In this document: one piece after another, positions 34,577-43,070 of the stretch
How positions within the stretch are numbered: the stretch's first letter is position 1
Layout of the letters: each line of letters starts with the position of its first letter
Source: Variovorax sp. Root473
GTDB taxonomy: Bacteria; Pseudomonadota; Gammaproteobacteria; Burkholderiales; Burkholderiaceae_C
Direction of reading: 5' to 3'
Assembly: GCF_001426505.1 (NCBI RefSeq)
Contig: NZ_LMEV01000002.1
Coordinates: 282,920-346,919, forward strand
Length of the DNA stretch: 64,000 bases
Position numbers and translations under genes: made by a program
Notes under the pieces: model-generated
What the model was told of the DNA's origin: nothing
What the model saw: only the letters and a program-made list of their open reading frames with translations
Databases searched by the model: none

Positions 34577-36820
34577 ATGACCCGTTTCGACGACATCCAA
34601 TTGCTGCGCATCAACTATTTGCGCGGTCCCAACCTCTGGACCTACCGTCCGGTGCTCGAAGTCTGGCTCGACCTGGGTCAACTGGAAGACTTCCCCTCCA
34701 ACAAGATCGACGGTTTCACCGACCGGCTGACCACCCTGCTGCCGGCGCTCATCGAGCACCACTGCGGCGTGGGCGAGCGCGGCGGCTTCATCCAGCGCCT
34801 CACCGAAGGCACCTGGTCGGGGCACGTGCTGGAGCACGTCGTGATCGAACTGCTGAACCTGGCCGGCATGCCGACCGGTTTCGGCCAGACCCGCAGCACC
34901 TCGGAGCACGGCGTGTACCGCATGGTGTTCCGCGCGCGTGACGAGCAGGTCGCCCGCGTGGCACTCACCGAAGGCCACCGCCTGCTGATGGCGGCCATCA
35001 ACAACGACCCGTTCACCGCCGCCGACGTGCAGACCGCCGTCGAGGCCGTCAAGGCCAAGGTCGAGGACTGCTACCTCGGCCCGAGCACCGCGGCCATCGT
35101 GTCCGCCGCCACCGACCGCGGCATTCCGCACATGCGCCTGAACAGCGGCAACCTCGTGCAACTGGGCTACGGCGCCAACCAGCAGCGCATCTGGACCGCG
35201 GAAACCGACTACACCAGCGCCATCGGCGAATCGATCGCCAGCGACAAGGAGCTGACCAAGTCGCTGCTCGCCAGCTGCGGCGTGCCCGTGCCGCACGGCC
35301 AGGTGGTCGAGTCGCCCGAGGAAGCCTGGGAAGCCGCCGAGGACATCGGCCTGCCCGTGGTCGTGAAGCCGTCGGACGCCAACCACGGCCGCGGCGTGTC
35401 GCTCGAACTGACGACGCGTGAAGAAATCATGGCCGCCTTCGCGGTCGCCGAGCCCGAGGGCAGCGACGTGATGGTCGAGCGCTTCATCCGCGGCCACGAA
35501 CACCGCCTGCTGGTGGTGGGCGGCGAGGTGGTGGCGGCCGCGCGCGGCGAGATCATCACCGTGACCGGCGACGGCACCAGCACCGTGGCCGGGCTCATTG
35601 ACAAGCAGCTCAACAGCGACCCGCGCCGCGGCGCCGAAGAAGAATTCCCGCTCGACACGATCGTGCTGGCCACCGACGCCAAGCTGCAGCTGGAGCTCAA
35701 GCGCCAGGAGCTCGACGGCAACTCGGTGCCGGCCGCCGGCCGCGTGGTCACGATCCAGCGCAACGGCAACATGGCCTACGACTGCACCGACCTCGTGCAC
35801 CCCGAGGTGGCGCACGCCGCCGTGCTCGCCGCCCGCGTGGTCGGCCTGGACATCGCGGGCATCGACATGGTCGCGCAAGACATCTCCAAGCCGCTGGGCC
35901 CGCAGGGCGGCGCGATCGTCGAGGTGAACGCCGGCCCCGGCCTGCTGATGCACCTGAAGCCGGCCATCGGCTCGCCGCGCCCCGTGGGCCGCGCCATCTG
36001 CGATCACCTGTTCCCGAACGACGCCCCCGGCCGCATCCCCGTGGTGGGCGTGGCCGGTTCGCGCGACACCGCCGTGCTCGCGCGGCTGGTGGCCTGGCTC
36101 ATCAACCTCGGCGGGCGCCACACCGGCCTGGCCTGCCGCGACGGCCTGTTCCTGGAACGCCGCCGCGTCGACGCACGCAACAGCGCCAACTGGGACGCCG
36201 GCCACCGCCTGCTCGTGAACCGCGCCGTCGAGGCCGTGGTGATCGAGAACGGCGCCGAGACCATCCTGCGCGACGGCCTGGCCTACGACCGCTGCGAAGT
36301 TGGCATCGTGACCGACCTCGAAGGCTCGGAAGCCCTGGCCGACTACGACATCACCGAGAGCGACCAGATGGTCAAGGTGCTGCGCACCCAGGTCGACGTG
36401 GTGCTGGCCGAAGGCACGGCCGTGCTGAACGCCGACGAACCGCGCATCGCCGCGCTGGCGCCGCTGTGCGACGGCGCCGTCATCCTCTACGGCACCGACC
36501 CGCAGGCCGCCGCGCTCACCGCGCACCAGGCCGCCGGCGGCAAGGCCGTGCTGGTGCGCCAGGACCGCGTGGTGCTGGCCAACGGCACGAGCGAATCGTT
36601 CCTGCCCGGCCTGGGCCGCCTGACCATCTGGCGCGCGACCCACGTCGGCGTGAGCCTCGAAAGCCTGCTGGCCGCCGTGGCCGCCGCCTGGGCCATGGGC
36701 ATTCCGCTCAACCTGATCGGCGCCGGCGTCGAGGCCTTCGAAGCCGACCTGCAGGCGGCACTGGCCTCGCTGCAGCTGTCGCAGGCCTCGCCCCTCTCAC
36801 CGCAACAACAACTGGCATGA
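34577..36820 (+). CDS. cphA': cyanophycin synthetase-like protein with degenerate Mur domain (CphA')
   Basis: Paralogue of cyanophycin synthetase, 747 residues, upstream of the full-length cphA. It keeps the N-terminal domain (RINYLRGPNLWTYRPVLEVW), the ATP-grasp domain at about 220-475 (ASDKELTKSLL, LPVVVKPSDANHGRGV and the metal-binding IVEVNAGPGLLMHL) and a shortened Mur-ligase-like domain. The Mur P-loop that reads GTNGKTTT in active enzymes here reads GVAGSRDTAVLAR near 488-500, losing the GKT. The protein is about 110 residues shorter than CphA. It therefore probably adds only one residue type, or joins pre-formed beta-aspartyl-arginine units, as reported for CphA2 enzymes, or assists CphA. 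The exact reaction is inferred. ATG 34577 is the start by homology. Confidence 0.88.
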   Translation: MTRFDDIQLLRINYLRGPNLWTYRPVLEVWLDLGQLEDFPSNKIDGFTDRLTTLLPALIEHHCGVGERGGFIQRLTEGTWSGHVLEHVVIELLNLAGMPTGFGQTRSTSEHGVYRMVFRARDEQVARVALTEGHRLLMAAINNDPFTAADVQTAVEAVKAKVEDCYLGPSTAAIVSAATDRGIPHMRLNSGNLVQLGYGANQQRIWTAETDYTSAIGESIASDKELTKSLLASCGVPVPHGQVVESPEEAWEAAEDIGLPVVVKPSDANHGRGVSLELTTREEIMAAFAVAEPEGSDVMVERFIRGHEHRLLVVGGEVVAAARGEIITVTGDGTSTVAGLIDKQLNSDPRRGAEEEFPLDTIVLATDAKLQLELKRQELDGNSVPAAGRVVTIQRNGNMAYDCTDLVHPEVAHAAVLAARVVGLDIAGIDMVAQDISKPLGPQGGAIVEVNAGPGLLMHLKPAIGSPRPVGRAICDHLFPNDAPGRIPVVGVAGSRDTAVLARLVAWLINLGGRHTGLACRDGLFLERRRVDARNSANWDAGHRLLVNRAVEAVVIENGAETILRDGLAYDRCEVGIVTDLEGSEALADYDITESDQMVKVLRTQVDVVLAEGTAVLNADEPRIAALAPLCDGAVILYGTDPQAAALTAHQAAGGKAVLVRQDRVVLANGTSESFLPGLGRLTIWRATHVGVSLESLLAAVAAAWAMGIPLNLIGAGVEAFEADLQAALASLQLSQASPLSPQQQLA

Positions 36821-36824
36821 CAAT

Positions 36825-36925
36825 GCCCGCCCCCAGGCTCCGCGCACTTCGTGTCGCTTTGCCAACCCCCTCCCGGGGGCAACACCAGTGGCCCGGCAAA
36901 GCCGGTTCCACGGTGTTCCTTGAAT
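36825..36925. repeat. possible dispersed intergenic repeat between cphA' and cphA
   Basis: The 119-base gap holds two perfect short hairpins: CCCCC-TCCC-GGGGG at 36866-36879 and CCGGC-AAA-GCCGG at 36893-36905. Its sequence style is non-coding and resembles dispersed intergenic repeats that I believe occur in Comamonadaceae genomes. There is only one copy in this window, so the repeat status is recollection, to be confirmed by a genome search. Confidence 0.4.
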
Positions 36926-36939
36926 AAGAACTTCGTGCC

Positions 36940-39507
36940 ATGAAAGTCACCCGCATCCGCGCCCTGCGCGGCCCCAATCTCTGGAGCCGCCACACCACCA
37001 TCGAGGCCGTCGTGGCCTGCGAAGGCGACGAGAACGCCGTCGGCAAGCTCGACGGGTTCGAAGCCCGCCTGCGCGCCCGCTTCCCGACCATCGGCGAGCT
37101 GCACCCGATGGTGCTCGGCCAGCCGCTGGCGCTGGCCCACGTGCTCGAGAACGCCGCCGTGGCGCTGCAGGCGCAGGCCGGCTGCGCCGTCAACTTCGGC
37201 AACACCGCGCCGACGACCGAAGAAGGCGTCTACCAGGTCACCGTGCAGTACACCGAGGAAGACGTGGGCCGCCGCGCCCTCGCCCTGGCCGAGGAACTGA
37301 TCCAGGCCGCGCTGGCCGACACCGCTTTCGACGCCGACGCCGCCATCACCGAGCTGCGCGACCTCGACGAATCGGAGCGCCTGGGCCCGAGCACCGGCTC
37401 CATCGTCGACGCCGCCGTGGCGCGCGGCATTCCCTACCGCCGCCTCACCAGCGGCAGCCTGGTGCAGTTCGGCTGGGGCTCCAAGCAGCGCCGCATCCAG
37501 GCCGCCGAAATCGACAGCACCAGCGGCGTGGCCGAATCGATCGCGCAGGACAAGGAACTCACCAAGCAGCTGCTCAACGCCGCCGGCGTGCCGGTGCCGC
37601 TGGGCCGCCCGGTCAGCAGCGCCGACGATGGCTGGGCCGCGGCCGAGGAAATCGGCCTGCCGGTCGTGGTCAAGCCGCAGGACGGCAACCAGGGCAAGGG
37701 CGTGACGGTGAACATCACCACGCGCGAGCAACTCACCGCGGCCTACGACTCGGCCGCCGTGTACGGCGAGGTGATGGTCGAGAAATTCCTGCCCGGCTTC
37801 GACTTCCGCCTGCTGGTGGTGGGCGACCGCCTCGTGGCCGCTGCGCGCCGCGACCCGCCGCAGGTCATCGGCGACGGCAGCTCCACCGTGCGCCAGCTGG
37901 TCGACACCGTGAACCTCGACCCGCGGCGCGGCGAGGGCCACGCCACCTCGCTCACCAAGATCCGCCTGGACGACATCGCCATCGGGCGCCTCGAGTCGCA
38001 GGGCCTCACGCCCGAGAGCGTGCCCGAGCTGGGCCAGCGCGTCGTGCTGCGCAACAACGCCAACCTCTCGACCGGCGGCACCGCCACCGACGTCACCGAC
38101 ACCGTGCACCCCGAAGTGGCCGCGCGCGCCGTCGATGCGGCGCAGATGGTCGGCCTGCACATCTGCGGCGTCGACATGGTCTGCGAGAACGTGCTGCGCC
38201 CGCTCGAAGAACAGCACGGCGGCGTGGTCGAAGTGAACGCCGCGCCGGGCCTGCGCATGCACATCTCGCCCTCGTTCGGCCGCGGCCGCGCGGTCGGCGA
38301 AGCGGTGATGGACACGCTCTTCGCCCCCGGCGACGACGGCCGCATTCCCGTGGTGGCCGTCACCGGCACCAACGGCAAGACCACCACCGCGCGCCTGATC
38401 AACCACATCATTGCCTCCAGCGGCCTGCGCACCGGCATGACGAACACCGACGGCGTGTACGTCAACGGCCGCCAGACCGACAGCGGCGACTGCAGCGGCC
38501 CGAAGAGCGCGCGCAACGTGCTGATGCACCCCGACGTCGACGCGGCCGTGTTCGAAGTGGCCCGCGGCGGCGTGCTGCGCGAAGGCCTGGGCTTCGACCG
38601 CTGCGAGGTGGCCGTGGTCACCAACATCGGCAGTGGTGATCACCTGGGCCTGAACTACATCACCACGGTGGAAGACCTGGCGGTGCTCAAGCGCGTGATC
38701 GTGCGCAACGTGGCCCCCGACGGCTACGCGGTGCTCAACGCGGCCGACGTGAACGTCGCCGCCATGGCCGCCGGCTGCCCCGGCCACGTGATCTTCTTCA
38801 CCGCCGACCGCATGCACCCGGTGATGGCCACGCACCGCGCCCAGGGCAAGCGCACTGTGTACGTCGACCAGGACACGCTGGTGGCCGCCGAAGGCTCGTG
38901 GCGCGAACGCATCGCGCTGCGCGACGTGCCGATCACGCGCGGCGGCACCATCGGCTTCCAGGTCGACAACGTGATGGCCTCGGTGGCCGCCGCGTGGGCC
39001 GTGGGCCTGGACTGGGACACCATCCGCAGCGGCCTGTCGAGCTTCATGAACGACGCGGCCGGCGTGCCCGGGCGCTTCAACGTCATGGACTACCGCGGCG
39101 CCACCGTGATCGCCGACTACGGCCACAACACCGACGCCATGAAGGCGCTGGTGTCGGCCGTGGACACCATGCCCGCCAACAAGCGCTCGGTGGTCATCAG
39201 CGGCGCGGGCGACCGGCGCGACTCCGACATCCGCGACCAGACCGCGATCCTCGGCCAGGCCTTCGACGACGTGATCCTGTACCAGGACGCGGCGCAGCGC
39301 GGGCGTGCCGACGGCGAGGTCATGGCGCTGCTGCGCCAGGGCCTGCAGGGTGCCTCGCGCACGCGCCAGATCGACGAGATCCGCGGCGAGTTCGTCGCCA
39401 TCGACACCGCGCTCGCGCGGCTGCAGCCGGGCGACCTGTCGCTCATCCTCGTCGACCAGGTCGAAGAGGCGCTGGCCCACCTCGCGCAGCGCATCGCGCA
39501 GGGCTGA
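36940..39507 (+). CDS. cphA: cyanophycin synthetase
   Basis: Cytosolic enzyme that builds cyanophycin, a poly-aspartate backbone with arginine side chains, using ATP; 855 residues, the normal size. It has the N-terminal domain (1-160) starting KVTRIRALRGPNLWSRHTTI, the ATP-grasp domain (about 210-470, with SIAQDKELTKQLLN, LPVVVKPQDGNQGKGV and VEVNAAPGLRMHI) that adds aspartate, and an intact Mur-ligase domain (about 470-850, P-loop VTGTNGKTTTARL near 472) that adds arginine. YGHNTDAMKAL and SGAGDRRDSDIRDQ follow in the last part. No cyanophycinase (cphB) or isoaspartyl dipeptidase gene lies in the window. It is co-oriented with cphA', probably in one transcript. Confidence 0.96.
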   Translation: MKVTRIRALRGPNLWSRHTTIEAVVACEGDENAVGKLDGFEARLRARFPTIGELHPMVLGQPLALAHVLENAAVALQAQAGCAVNFGNTAPTTEEGVYQVTVQYTEEDVGRRALALAEELIQAALADTAFDADAAITELRDLDESERLGPSTGSIVDAAVARGIPYRRLTSGSLVQFGWGSKQRRIQAAEIDSTSGVAESIAQDKELTKQLLNAAGVPVPLGRPVSSADDGWAAAEEIGLPVVVKPQDGNQGKGVTVNITTREQLTAAYDSAAVYGEVMVEKFLPGFDFRLLVVGDRLVAAARRDPPQVIGDGSSTVRQLVDTVNLDPRRGEGHATSLTKIRLDDIAIGRLESQGLTPESVPELGQRVVLRNNANLSTGGTATDVTDTVHPEVAARAVDAAQMVGLHICGVDMVCENVLRPLEEQHGGVVEVNAAPGLRMHISPSFGRGRAVGEAVMDTLFAPGDDGRIPVVAVTGTNGKTTTARLINHIIASSGLRTGMTNTDGVYVNGRQTDSGDCSGPKSARNVLMHPDVDAAVFEVARGGVLREGLGFDRCEVAVVTNIGSGDHLGLNYITTVEDLAVLKRVIVRNVAPDGYAVLNAADVNVAAMAAGCPGHVIFFTADRMHPVMATHRAQGKRTVYVDQDTLVAAEGSWRERIALRDVPITRGGTIGFQVDNVMASVAAAWAVGLDWDTIRSGLSSFMNDAAGVPGRFNVMDYRGATVIADYGHNTDAMKALVSAVDTMPANKRSVVISGAGDRRDSDIRDQTAILGQAFDDVILYQDAAQRGRADGEVMALLRQGLQGASRTRQIDEIRGEFVAIDTALARLQPGDLSLILVDQVEEALAHLAQRIAQG

Positions 39508-39511
39508 TCCA

Positions 39512-39584
39512 CCCGCTGCGCAGCGCGGGAGGCCCGCCCTCCTTGCGCTGCCGGACGTGTCCCACACGCAGGGGCGCGTCCGGC
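39512..39584. other. hairpin-rich stretch after cphA
   Basis: Contains a perfect palindrome CGCTGCGCAGCG (39514-39525) and an inverted repeat GCCGGACG ... CGTCCGGC (39550-39557 and 39577-39584). No T tract follows. It may end the cphA transcript with Rho or stabilise its 3' end. The rest of the gap, to 39719, ends in an A/T-rich stretch (about 39663-39690) that probably holds the next promoter. Confidence 0.4.
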
Positions 39585-39719
39585 CCGCTGCACGGCGTGC
39601 GGCTTGTCCCACAGCCTGGCGCCACCGGCCGCCCCACACTGGGAACCGGTCGCGCCCTGCGTGCTTTTGTATTCTTATTCTTCTTGTCGATCGCACGGCG
39701 CGCCTCTCCAGGAGCCCCG

Positions 39720-40136
39720 ATGACGACCTTTTCCTTTCGTTCCACTGTGTCGGCCGCTGCCCTCGTGGCAGTCGGCGGCTTCTTCATGGCCGGTGCGCCG
39801 CTGGCCTCGGCGCAGGCGCCCGGCAGCGACGCCCGCATGCAGAAAGAGCGCGCCACCTGTGACGGCGTGCAACAGGACCGCGCCGCCTGCCTGCGCGAAG
39901 CCGGTGCCGCGCGCCAGGAAGCCGCTCGCCAGGGCCTGACCACACCAAGCGCGGGTCGCGAAGACGCCAACGCGCTCGCACGCTGCCGCGAACAACCCGT
40001 CGCCGACCGTCCGGACTGCGAAGCACGCATCCGCGGCGGTGCGCGCACTTCGACCGAAGGCAGCGTGATGGGCGGCGGCGTGATCCGCGAAACCGTCACC
40101 CCGCTGCCTCCGCAGCCGGTGCAGCCGGCGCGTTGA
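39720..40136 (+). CDS. secreted four-cysteine protein, paralogue 1
   Basis: A 138-residue predicted periplasmic protein of unknown function. The signal peptide ends near ASAQA (about 32). The mature part has four cysteines, in KERATCDG, DRAACLREAG, ALARCREQ and RPDCEARI, suggesting two disulphides. The DRAAC-REAGAARQ-AARQGLT and GSVMGGGVIRE segments are shared with the next gene. The tail is proline-rich. GGAG lies just upstream of ATG 39720. I recognise no named family. Confidence 0.7.
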   Translation: MTTFSFRSTVSAAALVAVGGFFMAGAPLASAQAPGSDARMQKERATCDGVQQDRAACLREAGAARQEAARQGLTTPSAGREDANALARCREQPVADRPDCEARIRGGARTSTEGSVMGGGVIRETVTPLPPQPVQPAR

Positions 40137-40182
40137 CCGAACGACGCCGGTCTTTCATTCCCGATACGCCAAGGAGCCCACC

Positions 40183-40683
40183 ATGCCAAACAACGCGCGT
40201 TCGATGATCTTCGCCCTGCTCGCCCTCAGCGGGCTGGCCACCACCACCCTCGCCACGGCGGCCCGTGGCGACGGCGGCAGCACCTACCAGCAGGAGATCG
40301 CGGTCTGCGGCCACAACCAGCAGGACCGCGCCGCCTGCATCCGCGAAGCTGGTGCCGCACGCCAGGCCGCGGCACGCGGCGGCCTCACCTCCGCGCCCGA
40401 CTACCGCGCCAACGCCGTGGCCCGCTGCAGCCTGCAACCGCCGGCCGAGCGCGCCGATTGCGAGGCACGCGTGCTGGGCGGCGCGGGCAACATCCGCAGC
40501 AACGTCGATGGCAGCGTGATGGGCGGCGGCGTGATCCGCGAGTCGGTCTCGACCCGCGTGGTGAATGTCCCGGCCACTTCACTGCCGCCGCCACGGGTCG
40601 CGCCGATGCCGGCCCCGATGCCCGCGGAACCGATGCCGATGCCGATGCCCCTGCCGCGCCCGGCGCCCCTGCCAGTGCAGTGA
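40183..40683 (+). CDS. secreted four-cysteine protein, paralogue 2
   Basis: A 166-residue paralogue of the preceding gene. The signal peptide is about 1-27. The same four-cysteine pattern appears (VCGHNQQDRAAC, AVARCSL, ADCEARV), along with REAGAARQAAARGGLT and GSVMGGGVIRESV. The C-terminal tail (about 125-166) is a Pro/Met repeat (PAPMPAEPMPMPMPLPRP) not present in paralogue 1. A clear AAGGAG precedes the ATG. The pair looks like a tandem duplication. Function is unknown; the tail may interact with the cell wall or another protein. Confidence 0.7.
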   Translation: MPNNARSMIFALLALSGLATTTLATAARGDGGSTYQQEIAVCGHNQQDRAACIREAGAARQAAARGGLTSAPDYRANAVARCSLQPPAERADCEARVLGGAGNIRSNVDGSVMGGGVIRESVSTRVVNVPATSLPPPRVAPMPAPMPAEPMPMPMPLPRPAPLPVQ

Positions 40684-40759
40684 ACTGACTGACGATGCGC
40701 ATCGCACGGGAACGCCTTGGTGATAACACCGACGGGCGCTCCCGTGGCGATGCCCTCGC

Positions 40760-40804
40760 TTGTCATGAAACCGTCACAAAACAAAGGCAGGTGCTAGCTA
40801 TAGT
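40760..40804 (+). promoter_or_regulatory. Pho-box-like promoter of the 84-residue protein gene
   Basis: TTGTCAT (40760) and CCGTCAC (40771) are 7-mers 11 bases apart around a GAAA spacer, close to the Pho-box consensus of two CTGTCAT-like repeats. TATAGT at 40799-40804 is a good -10, and its 21-base distance from the box is identical to that ahead of the phospholipase genes. PhoB control is inferred. Confidence 0.6.
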
Positions 40805-40837
40805 TCCCGGTCCCTGCCAACCGAGGAACACTTTCCC

Positions 40838-41092
40838 ATGAATGCCATCAAGGTCGCTCGCCGATTCATCGAAACGGACCCGGCCAACGAATCGGCCAAG
40901 ATTCTTGCCCAACTCGTGCTGGCGCTCGAAGCCGAACGCAGCTTCGAGTTGATCACGCTCTACAGCCTCGACTACAAGAGCTTCGAACTGGCGATGGACA
41001 TCCTCAAGGAGTGGCGCCTGGACCGCTACTACGCCAGCAAGTCCAAGCTGTTCGACCTGTCCCTGCAGGTCACCGAACTCGAAAAAAGCTGA
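40838..41092 (+). CDS. small conserved-looking soluble protein
   Basis: An 84-residue, largely helical, charged protein with no signal peptide or cysteines: MNAIKVARRFIETDPANESA, then ALEAERSFELITLYSLDYKSFELAMDILKEWRLDRYY. GAGGAA lies nine bases before the ATG, and codon use is normal for the genome, so it is a real gene. It stands alone behind a Pho-box-like promoter, so a role in phosphate starvation is plausible. I do not recognise the family. Confidence 0.75.
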   Translation: MNAIKVARRFIETDPANESAKILAQLVLALEAERSFELITLYSLDYKSFELAMDILKEWRLDRYYASKSKLFDLSLQVTELEKS

Positions 41093-41112
41093 GCCTTCCC
41101 CGCACGCGGTGC

Positions 41113-41892
41113 TCAGGCGAACATCCCGCCCGACACCTCGATGCGCTGGGCATTCACCCAGCGGCTCCCCTCTCCCAGCAAGCCCGCGATCGCGCCGCCG
41201 ATGTCCTCGGGTTGACCCGCGCGTCCGAGTGCCGTGACGCCCGCGATCATCGCGTTCACCTGGGCGTTGTCGCGCACCCTGCCTCCCCCGAAGTCGGTCT
41301 CGATCGCGCCCGGTGCGATCGTGTTGGCCGTGATGCCGCGCGCGCCGAGTTCCTTCGCGAGATAGCGCGTCAGCGTTTCCACCGCGCCCTTCATCGCCGC
41401 ATAGGCGGACGCTCCGGCCATCGAGAACCGCGTGAGCCCCGACGACACATTGACGATGCGCCCGCCGTCATTGATCAGCGGCAGCAGCTTCTGCGTGAGG
41501 AAGTACGCGCCCTTGAGGTGCACGTTGTAGAGCATGTCGAATTGCGCTTCGGTCGTGTCCTCGAAGTTCGCATGCAGGCCCACGCCCGCGTTGTTCACCA
41601 GGAAATCGAAGCGCTCGCGCTGCCACGTGGCCGACAACGCCGCCTTCAGCGACCGCGCGAACGCGTCGAAGGCCCTGCTGTCGCCCACATCCAGTTGGAG
41701 CGCGACGGCGCGGCGTCCCATGGCCTCGATCTGCGACACCACCGCCTGTGCACTGGCCTCGTTCGACACGTAGGTCAGGATCACATCGACGCCGTCGGCG
41801 GCGAGCGCCAGCGCGGCGCTGCGGCCGAGGCCGCGGCTGCCGCCGGTGATGAGGGCAATGCGGGTGGGCGTGCGGGGGGTGGAAGCGGTCAT
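41113..41892 (-). CDS. SDR-family oxidoreductase
   Basis: NAD(P)-dependent short-chain dehydrogenase, 259 residues. The cofactor motif is TGGSRGLGRS near 17-26, NNAGVG is near 102, the catalytic Ser is in VNVSSG and Tyr-Lys in YAAMK near 168. It ends in the usual C-terminal SGGMF. Substrate is unknown. ATG 41892 has AAGGA upstream. It is divergent from a LysR gene 119 bases away, the classic arrangement of a regulator and its target. Confidence 0.88.
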   Translation of the reverse strand: MTASTPRTPTRIALITGGSRGLGRSAALALAADGVDVILTYVSNEASAQAVVSQIEAMGRRAVALQLDVGDSRAFDAFARSLKAALSATWQRERFDFLVNNAGVGLHANFEDTTEAQFDMLYNVHLKGAYFLTQKLLPLINDGGRIVNVSSGLTRFSMAGASAYAAMKGAVETLTRYLAKELGARGITANTIAPGAIETDFGGGRVRDNAQVNAMIAGVTALGRAGQPEDIGGAIAGLLGEGSRWVNAQRIEVSGGMFA

Positions 41893-42011
41893 TTCAAAGT
41901 CCTTGGTGGTTGATCGACAGATCGATGAATGGACTTTAAAAATTACCGCCACAAAGATAAATTCCGCCAGACCAAGCACACTGTTATCCAAGAACGAAAC
42001 AATCCTCGCCC

Positions 42012-43070
42012 ATGACCACCGACGAACTGCGCATCTTCTCCAGGGTTGCCGAACTCGCGAGCTTCAGCCGCGCGGCCGACCAGCTGGGCCTGACGCGCGC
42101 TCGTGTCTCGGTGGCCGTGCAGCAGCTGGAAGAGCGGCTGGGCACGCGGCTCCTGCAGCGCACCACGCGCAGCGTGCGCCTCACCGAAGACGGCATGCGT
42201 TTTCTCGAGCGCTGCAAGGACTACCTCGCCGAGGGCGAGCAGCTGGCCACCATGTTCCGCGCGAACATCGGCGGGCTCACGGGACGCCTGCGCATCGACC
42301 TGCCAGCCACCGTGGCGCGCGACCTCGTCATTCCGCGCCTGCCCGAATTCCTCGCGCGGCATCCCGCGCTGGAGCTCGGCATCAGCACCACCGACCGCCG
42401 CGTCGACCTCGTGAACGAGGGCTTCGACTGCGTGCTGCGCGTGGGGGTGCTGGACGATTCCGAACTCATTGCACGGCCTCTCGGCTTCATGCGGATGGCC
42501 AATGCCGCCAGCCCGGCCTACCTGCAGGCGCACGGCACGCCGCATGCACTGGCCGATCTCGCGCAGCACCGCATCGTGCATTTCGCGCAGACCCTCTCAC
42601 CGAGCGACGCGGGCTGGGAATATTTCGATGCGGCCCAGGGCCATTACCGCCTGCAGCCCGTGCGCACTCTCGTCACGGTGAACGGCACCGATGCCTACAA
42701 CGCCGCGGCGGTCGCGGGCCTGGGGCTGATCCAGGCGCCGGTCAGCGGCCTGCTGCCCTGCTTTGCCGCCGGCACCCTCGTCGAGGTGATGCCGGCCTTC
42801 ACCGCGCGCCCGATGCCGGTGTCGCTGGTGTACCTCAACCGGCGCCAGCTGGCGCCGCGCGTGGCCGCGGTGATGGACTGGCTCGGCGAGATCCTCTCGC
42901 CGCACTTCGTGCAGGACGGCGAGGTGCCTATCGCCTCTATCGCCCCCAGCGCAGCACCAGCGGGTCGAGCCGCTTCGCCGTCTCGATCAGTCCCGCACGC
43001 GTCGCAGCGTGCATCGCCGGCAGCGGATGCCGCGGCGCCTCGCAGGCAATCACGCCGCCCTCCTTCATGA
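42012..43070 (+). CDS. LysR-family regulator of the divergent SDR gene
   Basis: Transcription regulator of 352 residues. The winged helix-turn-helix is at 1-60 (FSRVAELASFSRAADQLGLTRARVSVAVQQLE), followed by the substrate-binding domain at about 90-295 of the CrgA-like subgroup. Typical LysR proteins of this type are about 300 residues. The last 45-50 residues (Ala/Ser/Pro/Arg-rich) are low-complexity and come from reading antisense through the end of the next, convergent gene, an overlap of 134 bases. The extension is probably not conserved. Likely target: the divergent SDR gene. Confidence 0.88.
   Translation: MTTDELRIFSRVAELASFSRAADQLGLTRARVSVAVQQLEERLGTRLLQRTTRSVRLTEDGMRFLERCKDYLAEGEQLATMFRANIGGLTGRLRIDLPATVARDLVIPRLPEFLARHPALELGISTTDRRVDLVNEGFDCVLRVGVLDDSELIARPLGFMRMANAASPAYLQAHGTPHALADLAQHRIVHFAQTLSPSDAGWEYFDAAQGHYRLQPVRTLVTVNGTDAYNAAAVAGLGLIQAPVSGLLPCFAAGTLVEVMPAFTARPMPVSLVYLNRRQLAPRVAAVMDWLGEILSPHFVQDGEVPIASIAPSAAPAGRAASPSRSVPHASQRASPAADAAAPRRQSRRPPS

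Noticed and set aside
36487-39696. 1069-codon open frame on the minus strand opposite cphA
   Set aside because: It is the mirror of a strongly G/C-biased gene; its composition is His/Val/Ala/Gly/Arg-rich with no domain, and cphA is unmistakable on the other strand.
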